64,000 bases of DNA from contig NZ_JAJQQS010000003.1 of the NCBI RefSeq assembly GCF_021228125.1, positions 833,969 through 897,968 of the forward strand, read 5' to 3'. This stretch comes from Streptomyces albireticuli. Lineage in GTDB: Bacteria; Actinomycetota; Actinomycetes; Streptomycetales; Streptomycetaceae. Positions 26,292 through 34,954 of this stretch are shown piece after piece. Numbering within the stretch: position 1 is the first letter of the stretch; every line of letters begins with the position of its first letter. The translations under genes were made by a program, and so were the position numbers. A model generated the notes under the pieces. That model worked only from the letters and a program-made list of their open reading frames with translations, ran no database searches and had not been told where the DNA came from.

Positions 26292-27518
26292 GTGAGCAGC
26301 GAAAACGCAGCCCAGGACGCGGAGCGGGACGCGACCGGGGGTCAGGAACCGGTGTGGGACGTCGTGGTGGTGGGCGCCGGGCCCGCGGGGGCGTCGGCCG
26401 CCCACGCGGCGGCGTCCGCCGGCCGCCGGGTGCTCCTCCTGGAGAAGGCGGAACTGCCGCGCTACAAGACGTGCGGCGGCGGCATCATCGGTCCCTCCCG
26501 GGACTCCCTGCCGCCCGGCTTCGAACTGCCCCTGCGCGACCGGGTGCACGCCGTCACCTTCTCCCTCAACGGGAAGCTGACGCGCACCCGCCGCTCCAAG
26601 CGGATGCTCTTCGGCCTCATCAACCGCCCGGAGTTCGACGCCGCGCTCGTCGACTCCGCCCGTGCGGCCGGCGCCGAGGTGCGCACGGGCGTCACGGTCT
26701 CGCGCGTCGAGCAGCACGGCCCGGCCGTGCCCGACCGGCGCACCGTCGCGGTCGTGCTCGGTGACGGCACCACCGTCCTGGCCCGCGCCGTCGTCGGCGC
26801 CGACGGCAGCGCCGGGCGCATAGGAGCCCACGTCGGCGTCAAGCTCGACCAGGTCGACCTCGGCCTGGAGGCCGAGATCCCGGTCCCGCCGACCGTCGCC
26901 GAGGACTGGGCCGGCCGGGTGCTCATCGACTGGGGCCCGATCCCGGGCAGTTACGGCTGGGTCTTCCCCAAGGGCGACACCCTCACCGTGGGCGTGATCT
27001 CGGCCCGTGGCGACGGCTCGGGCACCAAGCGCTATCTGGACGACTTCATCGCCCGGCTCGGCCTGGCGGGCTTCGAGCCCAGCATCTCCTCCGGGCACCT
27101 CACGCGCTGCCGTTCGGACGACTCGCCGCTGTCGCGCGGCCGGGTGATCGTCTGCGGTGACGCCGCCGGACTGCTGGAGCCGTGGACCCGCGAGGGCATC
27201 TCCTTCGCCCTGCGCTCGGGGCGGCTGGCGGGGGAGTGGGCCGTCCGCATCGGCGAGGCGCAGGACGCCGTCGACGCCCGCCGCCAGGCGCTCAACTACG
27301 CCTTCGCCATCAAGGCGGGCCTCGGTGTGGAGATGGGCGTCGGTCGGCGCATGCTCGCCTTCTACCAGCGCCGCCCCGGCCTGATGCACGCCGCGCTCAC
27401 CGGCTTCCGGCCGGCGTGGCAGGTCTTTGTGAAGATCACCCGGGGGACGACCACGCTCGCCGAGGTCGTCCGCACCCACTCCATGGCACGGCGGGTGCTG
27501 TCCTCGATGGACCGCTGA
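26292..27518 (+). CDS. Geranylgeranyl reductase family FAD-dependent oxidoreductase
   Basis: A 408-residue flavoprotein: VVVVGAGPAGASAAHAA for FAD ADP binding, LLEKAELPRYKTCGGGI (the PRYKxCGG motif of the geranylgeranyl reductase group), GADGSAGRIG, and the flavin-closing VIVCGDAAGLLEPWTREGI. Family members reduce isoprenoid double bonds of quinone, chlorophyll or lipid side chains, so a role in menaquinone or carotenoid-lipid saturation is likely but unproven. GTG 26292 is my choice; an in-frame ATG at 26243 also exists and neither has an ideal ribosome site. Confidence 0.88.
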   Translation: MSSENAAQDAERDATGGQEPVWDVVVVGAGPAGASAAHAAASAGRRVLLLEKAELPRYKTCGGGIIGPSRDSLPPGFELPLRDRVHAVTFSLNGKLTRTRRSKRMLFGLINRPEFDAALVDSARAAGAEVRTGVTVSRVEQHGPAVPDRRTVAVVLGDGTTVLARAVVGADGSAGRIGAHVGVKLDQVDLGLEAEIPVPPTVAEDWAGRVLIDWGPIPGSYGWVFPKGDTLTVGVISARGDGSGTKRYLDDFIARLGLAGFEPSISSGHLTRCRSDDSPLSRGRVIVCGDAAGLLEPWTREGISFALRSGRLAGEWAVRIGEAQDAVDARRQALNYAFAIKAGLGVEMGVGRRMLAFYQRRPGLMHAALTGFRPAWQVFVKITRGTTTLAEVVRTHSMARRVLSSMDR

Positions 27519-27640
27519 CGGCTCCGGCCGGCGGCGCGGGAGGGCAGGCCGGTGTCACCCTGTTCCGCCCGGTGCCGGTCCGGTTCCGTACGCTCCGGGA
27601 CCGGGCGGGCCGCCGCCCGCCGCCGTCCGGCCCCGGCCCC

Positions 27641-27788
27641 GGCTCGTTCCGTCCGGAAGGGACCGGCTCTCTCCGGTCCGTGCCCTGGTTCGTTCCGTCC
27701 GGGGAGGGGGCTGGTGTTGTCCGGTCCGCGCCCTGGCCCGTCCCCGGACCGGAAACGGGACCGGCTCGCTCCGGTCCGGGCCCGGCCC
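27641..27788. repeat. Degenerate ~46-50-bp direct repeats (about three copies)
   Basis: Within the 349-bp gap 27519-27867, blocks containing CGTTCCGTCCGG (27645, 27691), TCCGGTCCG (27672, 27720, 27770) and GCCCTGG (27682, 27732) recur about every 46-50 bp with substitutions. No gene is seen in the gap. It separates the reductase from the convergent DUF2797 gene and may be a decayed minisatellite or stacked hairpins. Confidence 0.6.
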
Positions 27789-27867
27789 GCCGGACATGAA
27801 GCGGGTTCCCTCCGGTCCGGTCTCCCGAGCTTTCCGGCCCGGGTCGGAACAGGGCGTCCTGCCCGGG

Positions 27868-28761
27868 TCAGAACAGGGCGTCCGGCTCCGCCGGCTCCGG
27901 CGGGCGGACGGTCGCGGTGACGGCCGTCCCCGGGGCCGAGGCCCGCAGTGCCCACCCCGCCAGCTGCCGGGTGTCGAGGAGCAGCAGCCGTCCGTCCGCC
28001 GCGTCCAGATACACGTCGGGCCCGGCGACCGCCGCGACCCGCCCCGATATCGCGCACCCGGGGGAGAGTCCGACCAGGCCGGGGCCGGGCCGGAGGCCGC
28101 CGAGGTGGAACTCCTCGTCGTGGTGCACCGGCGCGAACGCGCGGACCGCCAGCGACTCCGGCAGACCGGCGAGCCCGAGGGCCCGCCCGTGGAGCTCCGC
28201 CAGCTCGGCCGTCCGCGACTCCCGCGCGGGCAGCGGGTGCCGGGCGGCGCGCTTGGCGGCGTACGGAAAGCGGTCGGGGACCGCGAGGGCCGCGCCGAGC
28301 ACGGCCTCCGCCCGGCGGGCGGCCATCAGCGGGCCGCGCCCGAGCAGCGCGTAGGACAGCGCCGCCTGCTCCCGCAGCCGGGCGCCCTCGCGCTCGGCCG
28401 CCGTGATCCCGACTTTGATCAGGCCCGGGCCGAACCACGCCAGGTAGACGTCGTACGGGCGCGGGTCGTCGGTGACGGTGTCGGCGGCCACGGAGTGCGC
28501 CCGGTCCAGCCGCGCGCACTCCGCGCACTGCGCCGAGACGGCTGTGGACGTCAGCGCCGCGCCGGCCGGGCACGGGGTGTGCCGGCCGCCCCTGCGGACC
28601 CCGAGGCAGCGCCGGGCCTTCCCGGTGACGAAGGCGAGCTGCCGCCCGGCCGGCAGCGGCGAGGTGCGCCCGCCGAGGACCGGGTGCAGCCAGGCCAGCT
28701 CGGGCCCGGTGGGCGGCCAGCGCACCCCGGCGCACCGCCAGTCGTCGCCCTCCGCGCGCAT
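27868..28761 (-). CDS. DUF2797 domain-containing protein
   Basis: A 297-residue protein I recognise as DUF2797. The N-terminal part has paired Cys residues that could bind a metal (ARRCLGVR..., TPCPAG, AQCAECARL), followed by the family core YDVYLAWFGPGLIKVGITAAERE, which is reminiscent of GIY-YIG-like folds, and REQAALSYALLGRGPLMAARRAE. No biochemical role is established. I start at ATG 28761 behind GGGGCGGGG; an upstream extension to 28875 contains two near-copies of a GTTGPV... stretch and looks non-coding. Confidence 0.82.
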   Translation of the reverse strand: MRAEGDDWRCAGVRWPPTGPELAWLHPVLGGRTSPLPAGRQLAFVTGKARRCLGVRRGGRHTPCPAGAALTSTAVSAQCAECARLDRAHSVAADTVTDDPRPYDVYLAWFGPGLIKVGITAAEREGARLREQAALSYALLGRGPLMAARRAEAVLGAALAVPDRFPYAAKRAARHPLPARESRTAELAELHGRALGLAGLPESLAVRAFAPVHHDEEFHLGGLRPGPGLVGLSPGCAISGRVAAVAGPDVYLDAADGRLLLLDTRQLAGWALRASAPGTAVTATVRPPEPAEPDALF

Positions 28762-28876
28762 GCGGCCCCGCCCCTTCCCGTTCACCGGACCCGTCGTCCC
28801 GTTCCCGTCCACCGGCCCCGTCGTCCCGCTGCCTCGAATTGTGTCAGCGGCCACTGACAACGCCCGCCCGGACACC

Positions 28877-30100
28877 TCACCGGGCCGCGGCCCGCACCAT
28901 GTTCCGGGTGCCGTAGGCGATCAGCGCGGCCATGGCCGCGAGGCCCGCGACCGTGGTCAGGGCGGTGGGCAGCGAGAACCACTCCGCGAGGAAGCCGATC
29001 GCCGGCGGTCCGAGCAGCATGCCGCCGTAGCCGAATGTGGACGCCAGCGCGACCCCACCGGGCCCGGCCAGCTCACCCGCCCGCCCGATCGCGACCGGGA
29101 AGATGTTGGCCAGCCCGAACCCCGTGATCGCGAAGCCCGCGATCGCCATCCAGGCCGTCGGGGCGAGAGAGCCGAGCAGCATGCCCAGCGACGCCGTCGC
29201 GCCGCCCGCGACCAGCGTCCTCGTCTGGCCCAGCCGTTCGAGGAGCGCGGTGCCCGACAGCCGTCCGACGGTCATCGTGAGCGCGAAGACGGAGTAGCCG
29301 ACGGCCGCGAGGCCCGCCCGCGCGCCGAGGTCCTGCTGGAGGTGGAGCGCGCCCCAGTCGGCGAGCGCCCCCTCGCCGTAGGAGTCGCACAGGGCGATGA
29401 GGCCCAGGACCGCGACCAGACCGCGCCGGTTGCCGGCCGGCTTCGCGCCGGGCTCCTTCGCGGGGGCCACCCGGTCGACGACGGGTGCCGGGCGGGACAG
29501 GAGCGCGCGCCCGGCGAGCACGCTGACGACGAGCCCAAGGCCGGTGAGGAGCAGCAGGTGGCGGGTGACGGAAAGCTGCCCGGCGATCAGTCCGCCGAGG
29601 CCCGCGCCGAGCATCCCGCCGAGGCTGTACGCGGCGTGGAAGCTGGGCATCACCGGCCTGCGCAGCGCCGCGACGAGGTCCACCGCGGCGCTGTTCATGG
29701 AGACGTTGAGACCGCCGTAGGCGACGCCGAAGACGAGGAGGACGAGACCGAGGGCGAGCGCCGAGTGGGCGAACGACGGCAGGGCGATGCCCAGGCACAT
29801 CAGCACACCGGCGGCGACCGTCACGGGATGGCTCCCGAACCTGCGGCACAGCCGGCCGGTCACGGTCATGGTGGCCACGGCACCCGCCGACACGCCGAGC
29901 AGGGCGAGGCCGAGATCCCCGGCGGAGGCCCCGGTCTGCTCCTTGATCGCGGGAATGCGGACCACCCAGCCGGCGAAGAGAAGGCCGTCGAGGGCGAAGA
30001 AGAGGGTGAGGGCGGTGCGGAGGCGGCGGAGGTCGGGGTCGGTGGGTATCCGGCCGGATCGGCTCGAAATGGCTGTCCGTATTTTGTTCAGCGTCGGCAC
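28877..30100 (-). CDS. MFS transporter
   Basis: About 407 residues with twelve hydrophobic segments and the MFS signature between segments 2 and 3 (GRLCRRFGSHPV). The layout LDGLLFAGWVVRIPAIKEQTG, then SFHAAYSLGGMLGAGLGG and FGYGGMLLGPPAIGFLAEW, resembles the FucP/YbjJ-type sugar or drug MFS group. GTG 30100 (VPTLNKIRT) leaves only 17 bp to the divergent ROK regulator, so that regulator very likely controls it; a longer frame to 30139 would overlap the regulator. Substrate unknown. Confidence 0.88.
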   Translation of the reverse strand: MPTLNKIRTAISSRSGRIPTDPDLRRLRTALTLFFALDGLLFAGWVVRIPAIKEQTGASAGDLGLALLGVSAGAVATMTVTGRLCRRFGSHPVTVAAGVLMCLGIALPSFAHSALALGLVLLVFGVAYGGLNVSMNSAAVDLVAALRRPVMPSFHAAYSLGGMLGAGLGGLIAGQLSVTRHLLLLTGLGLVVSVLAGRALLSRPAPVVDRVAPAKEPGAKPAGNRRGLVAVLGLIALCDSYGEGALADWGALHLQQDLGARAGLAAVGYSVFALTMTVGRLSGTALLERLGQTRTLVAGGATASLGMLLGSLAPTAWMAIAGFAITGFGLANIFPVAIGRAGELAGPGGVALASTFGYGGMLLGPPAIGFLAEWFSLPTALTTVAGLAAMAALIAYGTRNMVRAAAR

Positions 30101-30117
30101 AAAGTCAGAATAGGGGT
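30082..30117 (+). promoter_or_regulatory. Overlapping divergent promoter; leaderless start for ROK gene
   Basis: CAGAAT (30106-30111) is followed by exactly six bases and then the GTG start at 30118, so transcription is expected to begin at the start codon (leaderless). TTTTGT (30082-30087) and ACAAAG (30099-30104) form an imperfect inverted repeat across the 17-bp gap, of the TTT/AAA type used by NagC/XylR regulators. Confidence 0.5.
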
Positions 30118-31341
30118 GTGACCCAGACTCGGACAACACGTTTGGAACGGGGCCGTGGCGCCCTCGGCCCGGCCCTGGAGCTCGTCCACACCGGCCGCGC
30201 CCCCACCCGGGCCGTGCTCACCGCCGAGCTCGGCGTGACCCGCGCGACCGCGGGCGCCGTCGCGGCCGAGCTGGAGGCCCTCGGGCTGATCGAGGTCGAC
30301 GCGCGCCCCGGCGCCGCCGCCGGCTCCCAGGGCCGGCCCTCCCACCGGCTCTCCCTCGCCCCGGACGGGCCGGTCGTGCTCGCCGCGCAGATCCACGCCG
30401 ACGGCTTCCGCGCCGCCCTCGTCGGCCTCGGCGGCCGCATGGTCGCCACCGCCCCCGGCTGTATGACCGTACCCGCCGACCCCGCGCACATCATCGACGC
30501 CGTCGTCGAGGCCGGAGCGGGTCTGCTGCGCGGGACGGGCCGCCGCTGTCTGGGCGCGGGCCTCGCCGTCCCCTCGGCCGTCGCCGAACCGGAGGGCACC
30601 GCCCTCAACCCGCTGCACCTCTCCTGGCCCGCCGGGGCGCCGGTCCGGGAACTGTTCACGGAGGCGCTCGCCAAGGCGGACGTGCCCGGCCCGGGCGGTA
30701 CCCCCGCCCTCGGAGTCACCGGCAACGACGTCAACCTGGCCGCTCTGGCCGAGCACCGCCACGGCGCGGGGCGCGGCGCCCGGCACCTGCTGTGCGTCGC
30801 CACCGGGCACCGGGGCGTCGGCGGCGCGCTCGTACTCGACGGCCGGCTGCACAGCGGCAGCTCCGGCCTGGCCCTGGAAGTGGGCCACCTTACGGTCAAC
30901 CCCGCGGGCCTGCCCTGTCACTGCGGCAGCCGTGGCTGCCTGGACGTGGAGGCGGACCCGCTGGCCTTCCTGACCGCCGCGGGCCGCGACCCCGGGCCCG
31001 AGGTCTCCCTGCTCCAGCAGTCCCGCGACCTGCTCCGCACGGAGTACGCCGACCCGGCCGTGCGCGCCGCCGCGGAACTGATCGTCGACCGGCTCGGCCT
31101 CGGTCTCGCGGGCCTGGTCAACATCCTCAACCCGGACCGCATCATCCTCGGCGGCCTCCACCGCGAACTGCTGGAGGCGGACCCCGAACGCCTCCGCGCG
31201 GTCGTCGCCGACCGTAGCCTGTGGGGCCGCAGCGGCGGCGTGCCCATCCTGTCCTGCACCCTGGACCACAACAGCCTCATCGGCGCGGCCGAGGCGGCGT
31301 GGCAGCCGGTCCTGGACGACCCCTTGGCGGCACTCGGCTGA
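30118..31341 (+). CDS. ROK family transcriptional regulator (NagC/XylR type)
   Basis: A 407-residue protein: N-terminal winged helix (APTRAVLTAELGVTRATAGAVAAELEALGLIEV, residues ~27-60) joined to a ROK sugar-binding domain with the zinc site CHCGSRGCLD. The ATP-binding DxGGT of ROK kinases is degenerate (AAQIHADGFRAALVG), which is typical of regulators rather than kinases. It starts at GTG 30118 without a ribosome site, consistent with leaderless translation. It is divergent from the MFS transporter, which is the obvious target with a sugar as inducer. Confidence 0.9.
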   Translation: MTQTRTTRLERGRGALGPALELVHTGRAPTRAVLTAELGVTRATAGAVAAELEALGLIEVDARPGAAAGSQGRPSHRLSLAPDGPVVLAAQIHADGFRAALVGLGGRMVATAPGCMTVPADPAHIIDAVVEAGAGLLRGTGRRCLGAGLAVPSAVAEPEGTALNPLHLSWPAGAPVRELFTEALAKADVPGPGGTPALGVTGNDVNLAALAEHRHGAGRGARHLLCVATGHRGVGGALVLDGRLHSGSSGLALEVGHLTVNPAGLPCHCGSRGCLDVEADPLAFLTAAGRDPGPEVSLLQQSRDLLRTEYADPAVRAAAELIVDRLGLGLAGLVNILNPDRIILGGLHRELLEADPERLRAVVADRSLWGRSGGVPILSCTLDHNSLIGAAEAAWQPVLDDPLAALG

Positions 31342-31483
31342 ACTCCCGTCACCCGGAGATGAACCGGCGGAGGGGCCGGGCAGCGCCTGCCGAACCTTCG
31401 CCGACGGCCCTCCCGGGCGGCCGTGAGATCGACGAGGACGGGTACCGCCGCCGGTCGGCCGTCCCGGAGGAGGGCTCCGGCAC

Positions 31484-32278
31484 TCACACGGGAGGCACGA
31501 GAGCGAAGTAGCGGTCGAGCGCGCGCCGGTCGCCCCTCACGTCGAGCCGCTCCGCGGGGATCCGCTGCCACAGGAACAGCAGCAGGTCCGAGGCGGTGCC
31601 CGCCACCTCGACGTCCCGGGGGCCGGTGCCGTCGGCGGTCCGGACGTCGTCCCCGTGGAAGGACACGGTCCAGTCGCCGGGGCCGTCCGTACGCCGGAAC
31701 CCGAACCGCTCTCCCGCGCCGGCCGGGACGCGTCGCCAGGTCCGCCGGGCCGGTACGAACACCTCGAAGTTGTGGCCGATGGCGTCCGCCGCGAAATCCG
31801 CCTCCAGCGGCCGGGCCGTGCCGAGCGCCCGCTCGGCGTCCCAGCGGTGCACCGACGCCTCGACGGCCTGCACCCGCCGCCAGAAGCCGACCGTCCGCTC
31901 CCCGGACCACGTCCACGCCCACGCGTCCGGCGCGCGGTCGCCCAGCGCCGACTCCAGGGCGGCGGCCCCGGCCGCGAACCAGTCGGAAAGGCTCGTGGGC
32001 AACGGCCCGTGATGGGGCGCGTCCTCGGGGCGCGGCCAGTCGTGGGTGTCCGCGGGAAGATCGAGGAAGGTGAGGTCCGAGGTCTCCGGCGGGCCGTCGA
32101 GCCGCCGCGTCACGATATGGGTCACTGCCCGGTGGACGCTGCCGAGATGCACGACCAGATCGGCCACCGACCAGCCGGGGCAGGAGGGGACCAGGGGTGA
32201 TCCACCGGAGTCGGCCGCTCGTCGTACCACGGCCTCGAACGCCAGGACTTCACGGTGGAATACGGAGAGGTGGTCCAC
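31484..32278 (-). CDS. Maleylpyruvate isomerase-like, mycothiol-dependent (DinB-fold) protein
   Basis: A 264-residue protein of the TIGR03083/MDMPI group: CPGWSVADLVVHLGSVHRAV carries the characteristic PGWSVADLVxHL block with a metal-site His, and VEASVHRWDAERALG supplies the second conserved His region; a C-terminal domain follows (GTASDLLLFLWQR). Family members bind Zn and use or are thought to use mycothiol; the substrate is unknown. GTG 32278 is used; longer in-frame extensions lack domain content. Confidence 0.88.
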   Translation of the reverse strand: MDHLSVFHREVLAFEAVVRRAADSGGSPLVPSCPGWSVADLVVHLGSVHRAVTHIVTRRLDGPPETSDLTFLDLPADTHDWPRPEDAPHHGPLPTSLSDWFAAGAAALESALGDRAPDAWAWTWSGERTVGFWRRVQAVEASVHRWDAERALGTARPLEADFAADAIGHNFEVFVPARRTWRRVPAGAGERFGFRRTDGPGDWTVSFHGDDVRTADGTGPRDVEVAGTASDLLLFLWQRIPAERLDVRGDRRALDRYFALVPPV

Positions 32279-32538
32279 GGTCCCACTCTGCCACGCGGCG
32301 CCGCCCGGGAAGGGGCGGTCGGCCGGGCCTCGGGGGCCTGTACGGCCGGCCGTGGCGCGCGGGCGTCCGACGGAGGCGTGCGGAGACGCCCGTCCGTCCA
32401 CCGGGCCCGGGACCCGGCCCGCCCGGCGGGCGGCGCGTCCGACGGGTGTCGCGCGCCGTCGCGGCCGGGTAAAGGCCGCTCCCGCGAGGGTGGGTGGGGT
32501 GTGAGTGGGGCCGGCCGGTGGACGCGCCCTCGTCCGGC

Positions 32539-33087
32539 TCAGCCGGGGACGGGGGAGCGGCCGCCGAGCGACGCCGTCCGGAGAGCCGCCGCGGGCTCCT
32601 CGAAGACGGACTCGTCCAGCGCGGGCAACCGGGTGACGGTCTGTTCGAACGCGGCGGCGCGCTCGGCCTGGATCCGCCGGGCCGCGGGCGTACCGGGCAC
32701 GGCGAGGGTGAACCACACGACCTTCCCGCCGTCGTGCCGCTCCTGCACCCCCCAGCTCGCGCTGACGGCGGCGATCAGCGCCAGACCGCGGCCGTGCGTG
32801 CTGCCGGTGTCGGCGTCCCCGAGACGCGGCAGCCGGGGGTCGTGGTCCCGCACCGAGACCGTGAGCTGGTCCAGCACGAGGTCGATCTCGACGGTGCAGC
32901 GCTTGTCGGGTTCCGCGTGCCGGTGCACGTTGGTCAGGAGCTCGGTGACGCCGAGCGCGGCGGTGTCGATGAGGGGATCGAGGTGCCAGTAACGGAGCTG
33001 CGCAGATACGATTCTGCGGACCTGGCCGATCCGCGGCGGCAGAGCCTGGAGCTCTACGGTGCAGTGCTTGTTCGGTCGACTGATCAC
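32539..33087 (-). CDS. Anti-sigma/serine-kinase type ATP-binding protein
   Basis: A 182-residue RsbW/SpoIIAB-like GHKL ATPase. The N box is VTELLTNVHRHA, the G1 box VRDHDPRLP and the G2 box HGRGLALIAAVSASWG. Streptomyces genomes hold dozens of these proteins, which regulate sigma factors or anti-anti-sigma factors by binding or phosphorylation. A ~45-residue C-terminal tail beyond the domain is of unknown use. GTG 33087 follows AGGGAG. No partner sigma factor or antagonist is adjacent. Confidence 0.88.
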   Translation of the reverse strand: MISRPNKHCTVELQALPPRIGQVRRIVSAQLRYWHLDPLIDTAALGVTELLTNVHRHAEPDKRCTVEIDLVLDQLTVSVRDHDPRLPRLGDADTGSTHGRGLALIAAVSASWGVQERHDGGKVVWFTLAVPGTPAARRIQAERAAAFEQTVTRLPALDESVFEEPAAALRTASLGGRSPVPG

Positions 33088-33284
33088 GGCTGCGACTCCC
33101 TGAAGAAGTAGGGCTAGCCTGATGCAGATAGGCGTTCCGGCACGCGCCGGGTCCGGTCCGACGGCGGTGGTGGCTGAGCCGGTCGGCGAACACTGATCCG
33201 GAGTGTAATCGCCGCTCTACCCTCGGTGATGCCGATATGGGTCAAGGGTCGGTTCTCACTGCCACATGCGCAACTCCTACGCCT

Positions 33285-33614
33285 TCAGCCCCGCGCATCA
33301 CTGTCGCGCGCGGAGCGGACCGCCTCCAGGAACCGCCGGACCGCCGATGGCCCCGGTTCCTCGGCCGCACCGTCCCGGCCGCCCAGTGTGAGGACGTAGC
33401 GTGTGCCGTTCACCCGTGCCCGCGCCCGGTCCCGGGCGGCGAACCAGGGTTTGCTCGCGTGGACCGCGTCCAGGGGAGCGCTGTCGATCTCCCGGCCGTA
33501 GCTCGTCAGCAGCTCCAGCCTGCCGTCCTTGATCTTCACCTGCCCGGCCCTGGTGAGAGAGCGCAGAGCCCGCTCGATCCGTACTCCGGTCGCGTTGAAC
33601 TCCGGCTCCGCCAC
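33285..33614 (-). CDS. Small conserved-looking protein of unknown function
   Basis: About 109 residues: an N-terminal part EFNATGVRIERALRSLTRAGQVKIKDGRLELL that looks like a small winged-helix or wHTH-like module, then LLTSYGREIDSAPLDAVHASKPWFAARDRARARVNGTRYVLTLG (a PH-like beta strand pair; shown here in part as AARDRARARVNGTRYVLTLG). GTG 33614 is preceded by GGGGAGG. I do not recognise a named family. It diverges from the interrupted PLP gene by ~120 bp. Confidence 0.65.
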   Translation of the reverse strand: MAEPEFNATGVRIERALRSLTRAGQVKIKDGRLELLTSYGREIDSAPLDAVHASKPWFAARDRARARVNGTRYVLTLGGRDGAAEEPGPSAVRRFLEAVRSARDSDARG

Positions 33615-33738
33615 GGCAACCGCCTCCCCGGCCGAATCGTGTGCCTGCTGCGCAGTCTGCCTGTGAGGCGGCTCACGCACCAGTGCCCATTTATGATCGA
33701 AACGTCCGGGTGCTCCCGTACGAGCCAGGACGAACTGC

Positions 33739-34893
33739 GTGAGGAGCGTCGTGAACAGCACCGTGCGCGCGGGCGGCTCCGCCGGCCCCACTCCCGTCCC
33801 CACCGTCGACATCGACCGCAGCGACCCCGCCCACCGGGCCTGGCTGGCCGAGGCCGTCCGGAAGGTGCAGGCCGACGCGAACCGCTCGGCCGACACCCAC
33901 CTGCTGCGCTTCCCGCTGCCGCAGGAGTGGGGCATCGACCTCTATCTCAAAGACGAATCCACCCACCCCACCGGAAGCCTCAAACACCGCCTCGCCCGCT
34001 CGCTCTTCCTCTACGGCCTGTGCAACGGCTGGATCCGCCCCGACGCCCCCGTCGTGGAGGCGTCCAGCGGCTCCACCGCCGTCTCCGAGGCGTACTTCGC
34101 CGCCCTGATCGGCGTCCCGTTCGTCGCCGTCATGCCCCGCACCACCAGCCGGGAGAAGTGCCGCCTGATCCAGGCCCAGGGCGCCCGCTGCCACTTCGTC
34201 GACGACCCCCGGACGATGTACGCCGAGGCGGCCGCCCTCGCCGAGCGGACCGGCGGCCACTACATGGACCAGTTCACCTACGCCGAACGGGCCACGGACT
34301 GGCGGGGCAACAACAACATCGCCGAGTCGATCTACCAGCAACTGCGTCTCGAACGCCACCCGGTGCCCGCCTGGATCGTCGCCACCGCCGGCACCGGGGG
34401 CACCTCCGCGACCCTCGCCCGCTATGTGCGCTACATGCAGCACGACACCCACATCTGTGTCGCCGACCCCGAGAACTCCTGCTTCTTCGACGGCTGGCGG
34501 GACCACGACCCCACCGCGACCAGCGACCGCGGCTCACGCATCGAGGGCATCGGCCGGCCCCGCATGGAACCCAGCTTCGTGGCCGGGGCGATCGACCGGA
34601 TGATGAAGGTACCGGACGCCGCGAGCATCGCGGCCGTACGCGCCCTGGACGCGGCCGTCGGCCGTAAGGCGGGCGGCTCCAGCGGCACCGGGCTCTGGAG
34701 CGCGCTGAAGATCGTCGCCGAACTCGCCGACCAGGGCCGCTAGGGCAGCGTCGTCACCCTCATCTGCGACCCCGGCGAGCGCTACCTCGACACGTACTAC
34801 TCCGACGCCTGGCTCGCCGAGCAGGGCCTGGACATCGCCCCGTACACCACGGCCATCACCACCTTCCTGGCGACCGGCCACTGGCCCGGCTGA
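33739..34893 (+). pseudogene. Cysteine synthase-like PLP enzyme interrupted by an in-frame amber codon
   Basis: The frame from GTG 33739 (or 33751, behind GAGGAG) encodes a fold-type II PLP enzyme: K82 in [10 protein letters not shown] is the Schiff-base lysine, [13 protein letters not shown] the substrate/phosphate loop and [15 protein letters not shown] the PLP phosphate glycines. It stops at TAG 34741-34743 after [14 protein letters not shown]. The same frame then continues for 49 codons to TGA 34891 with clearly coding sequence (VVTLICDPGERYLDTYYSDAWL), the expected C-terminus of this family. So the full gene would be ~384 codons with one nonsense codon. Sequencing error is the main alternative. 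Confidence 0.85.
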
Positions 34894-34954
34894 CGCCTCC
34901 CACGGGGTGGTACGGGCGCCCCGCGCCCGGTCTCCGGACGAGGCCGTTCCGGGC

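Noticed and set aside
28762..28875. N-terminal extension of the DUF2797 gene
   Set aside because: It contains two near-identical GTTGPV-coding copies, looks like repetitive non-coding DNA and is not needed for the domain.
34741..34743. TAG read as pyrrolysine
   Set aside because: No PylS/PylT-like genes are visible in the window, and actinomycetes are not known to use pyrrolysine routinely. Nonsense mutation or sequencing error is simpler.
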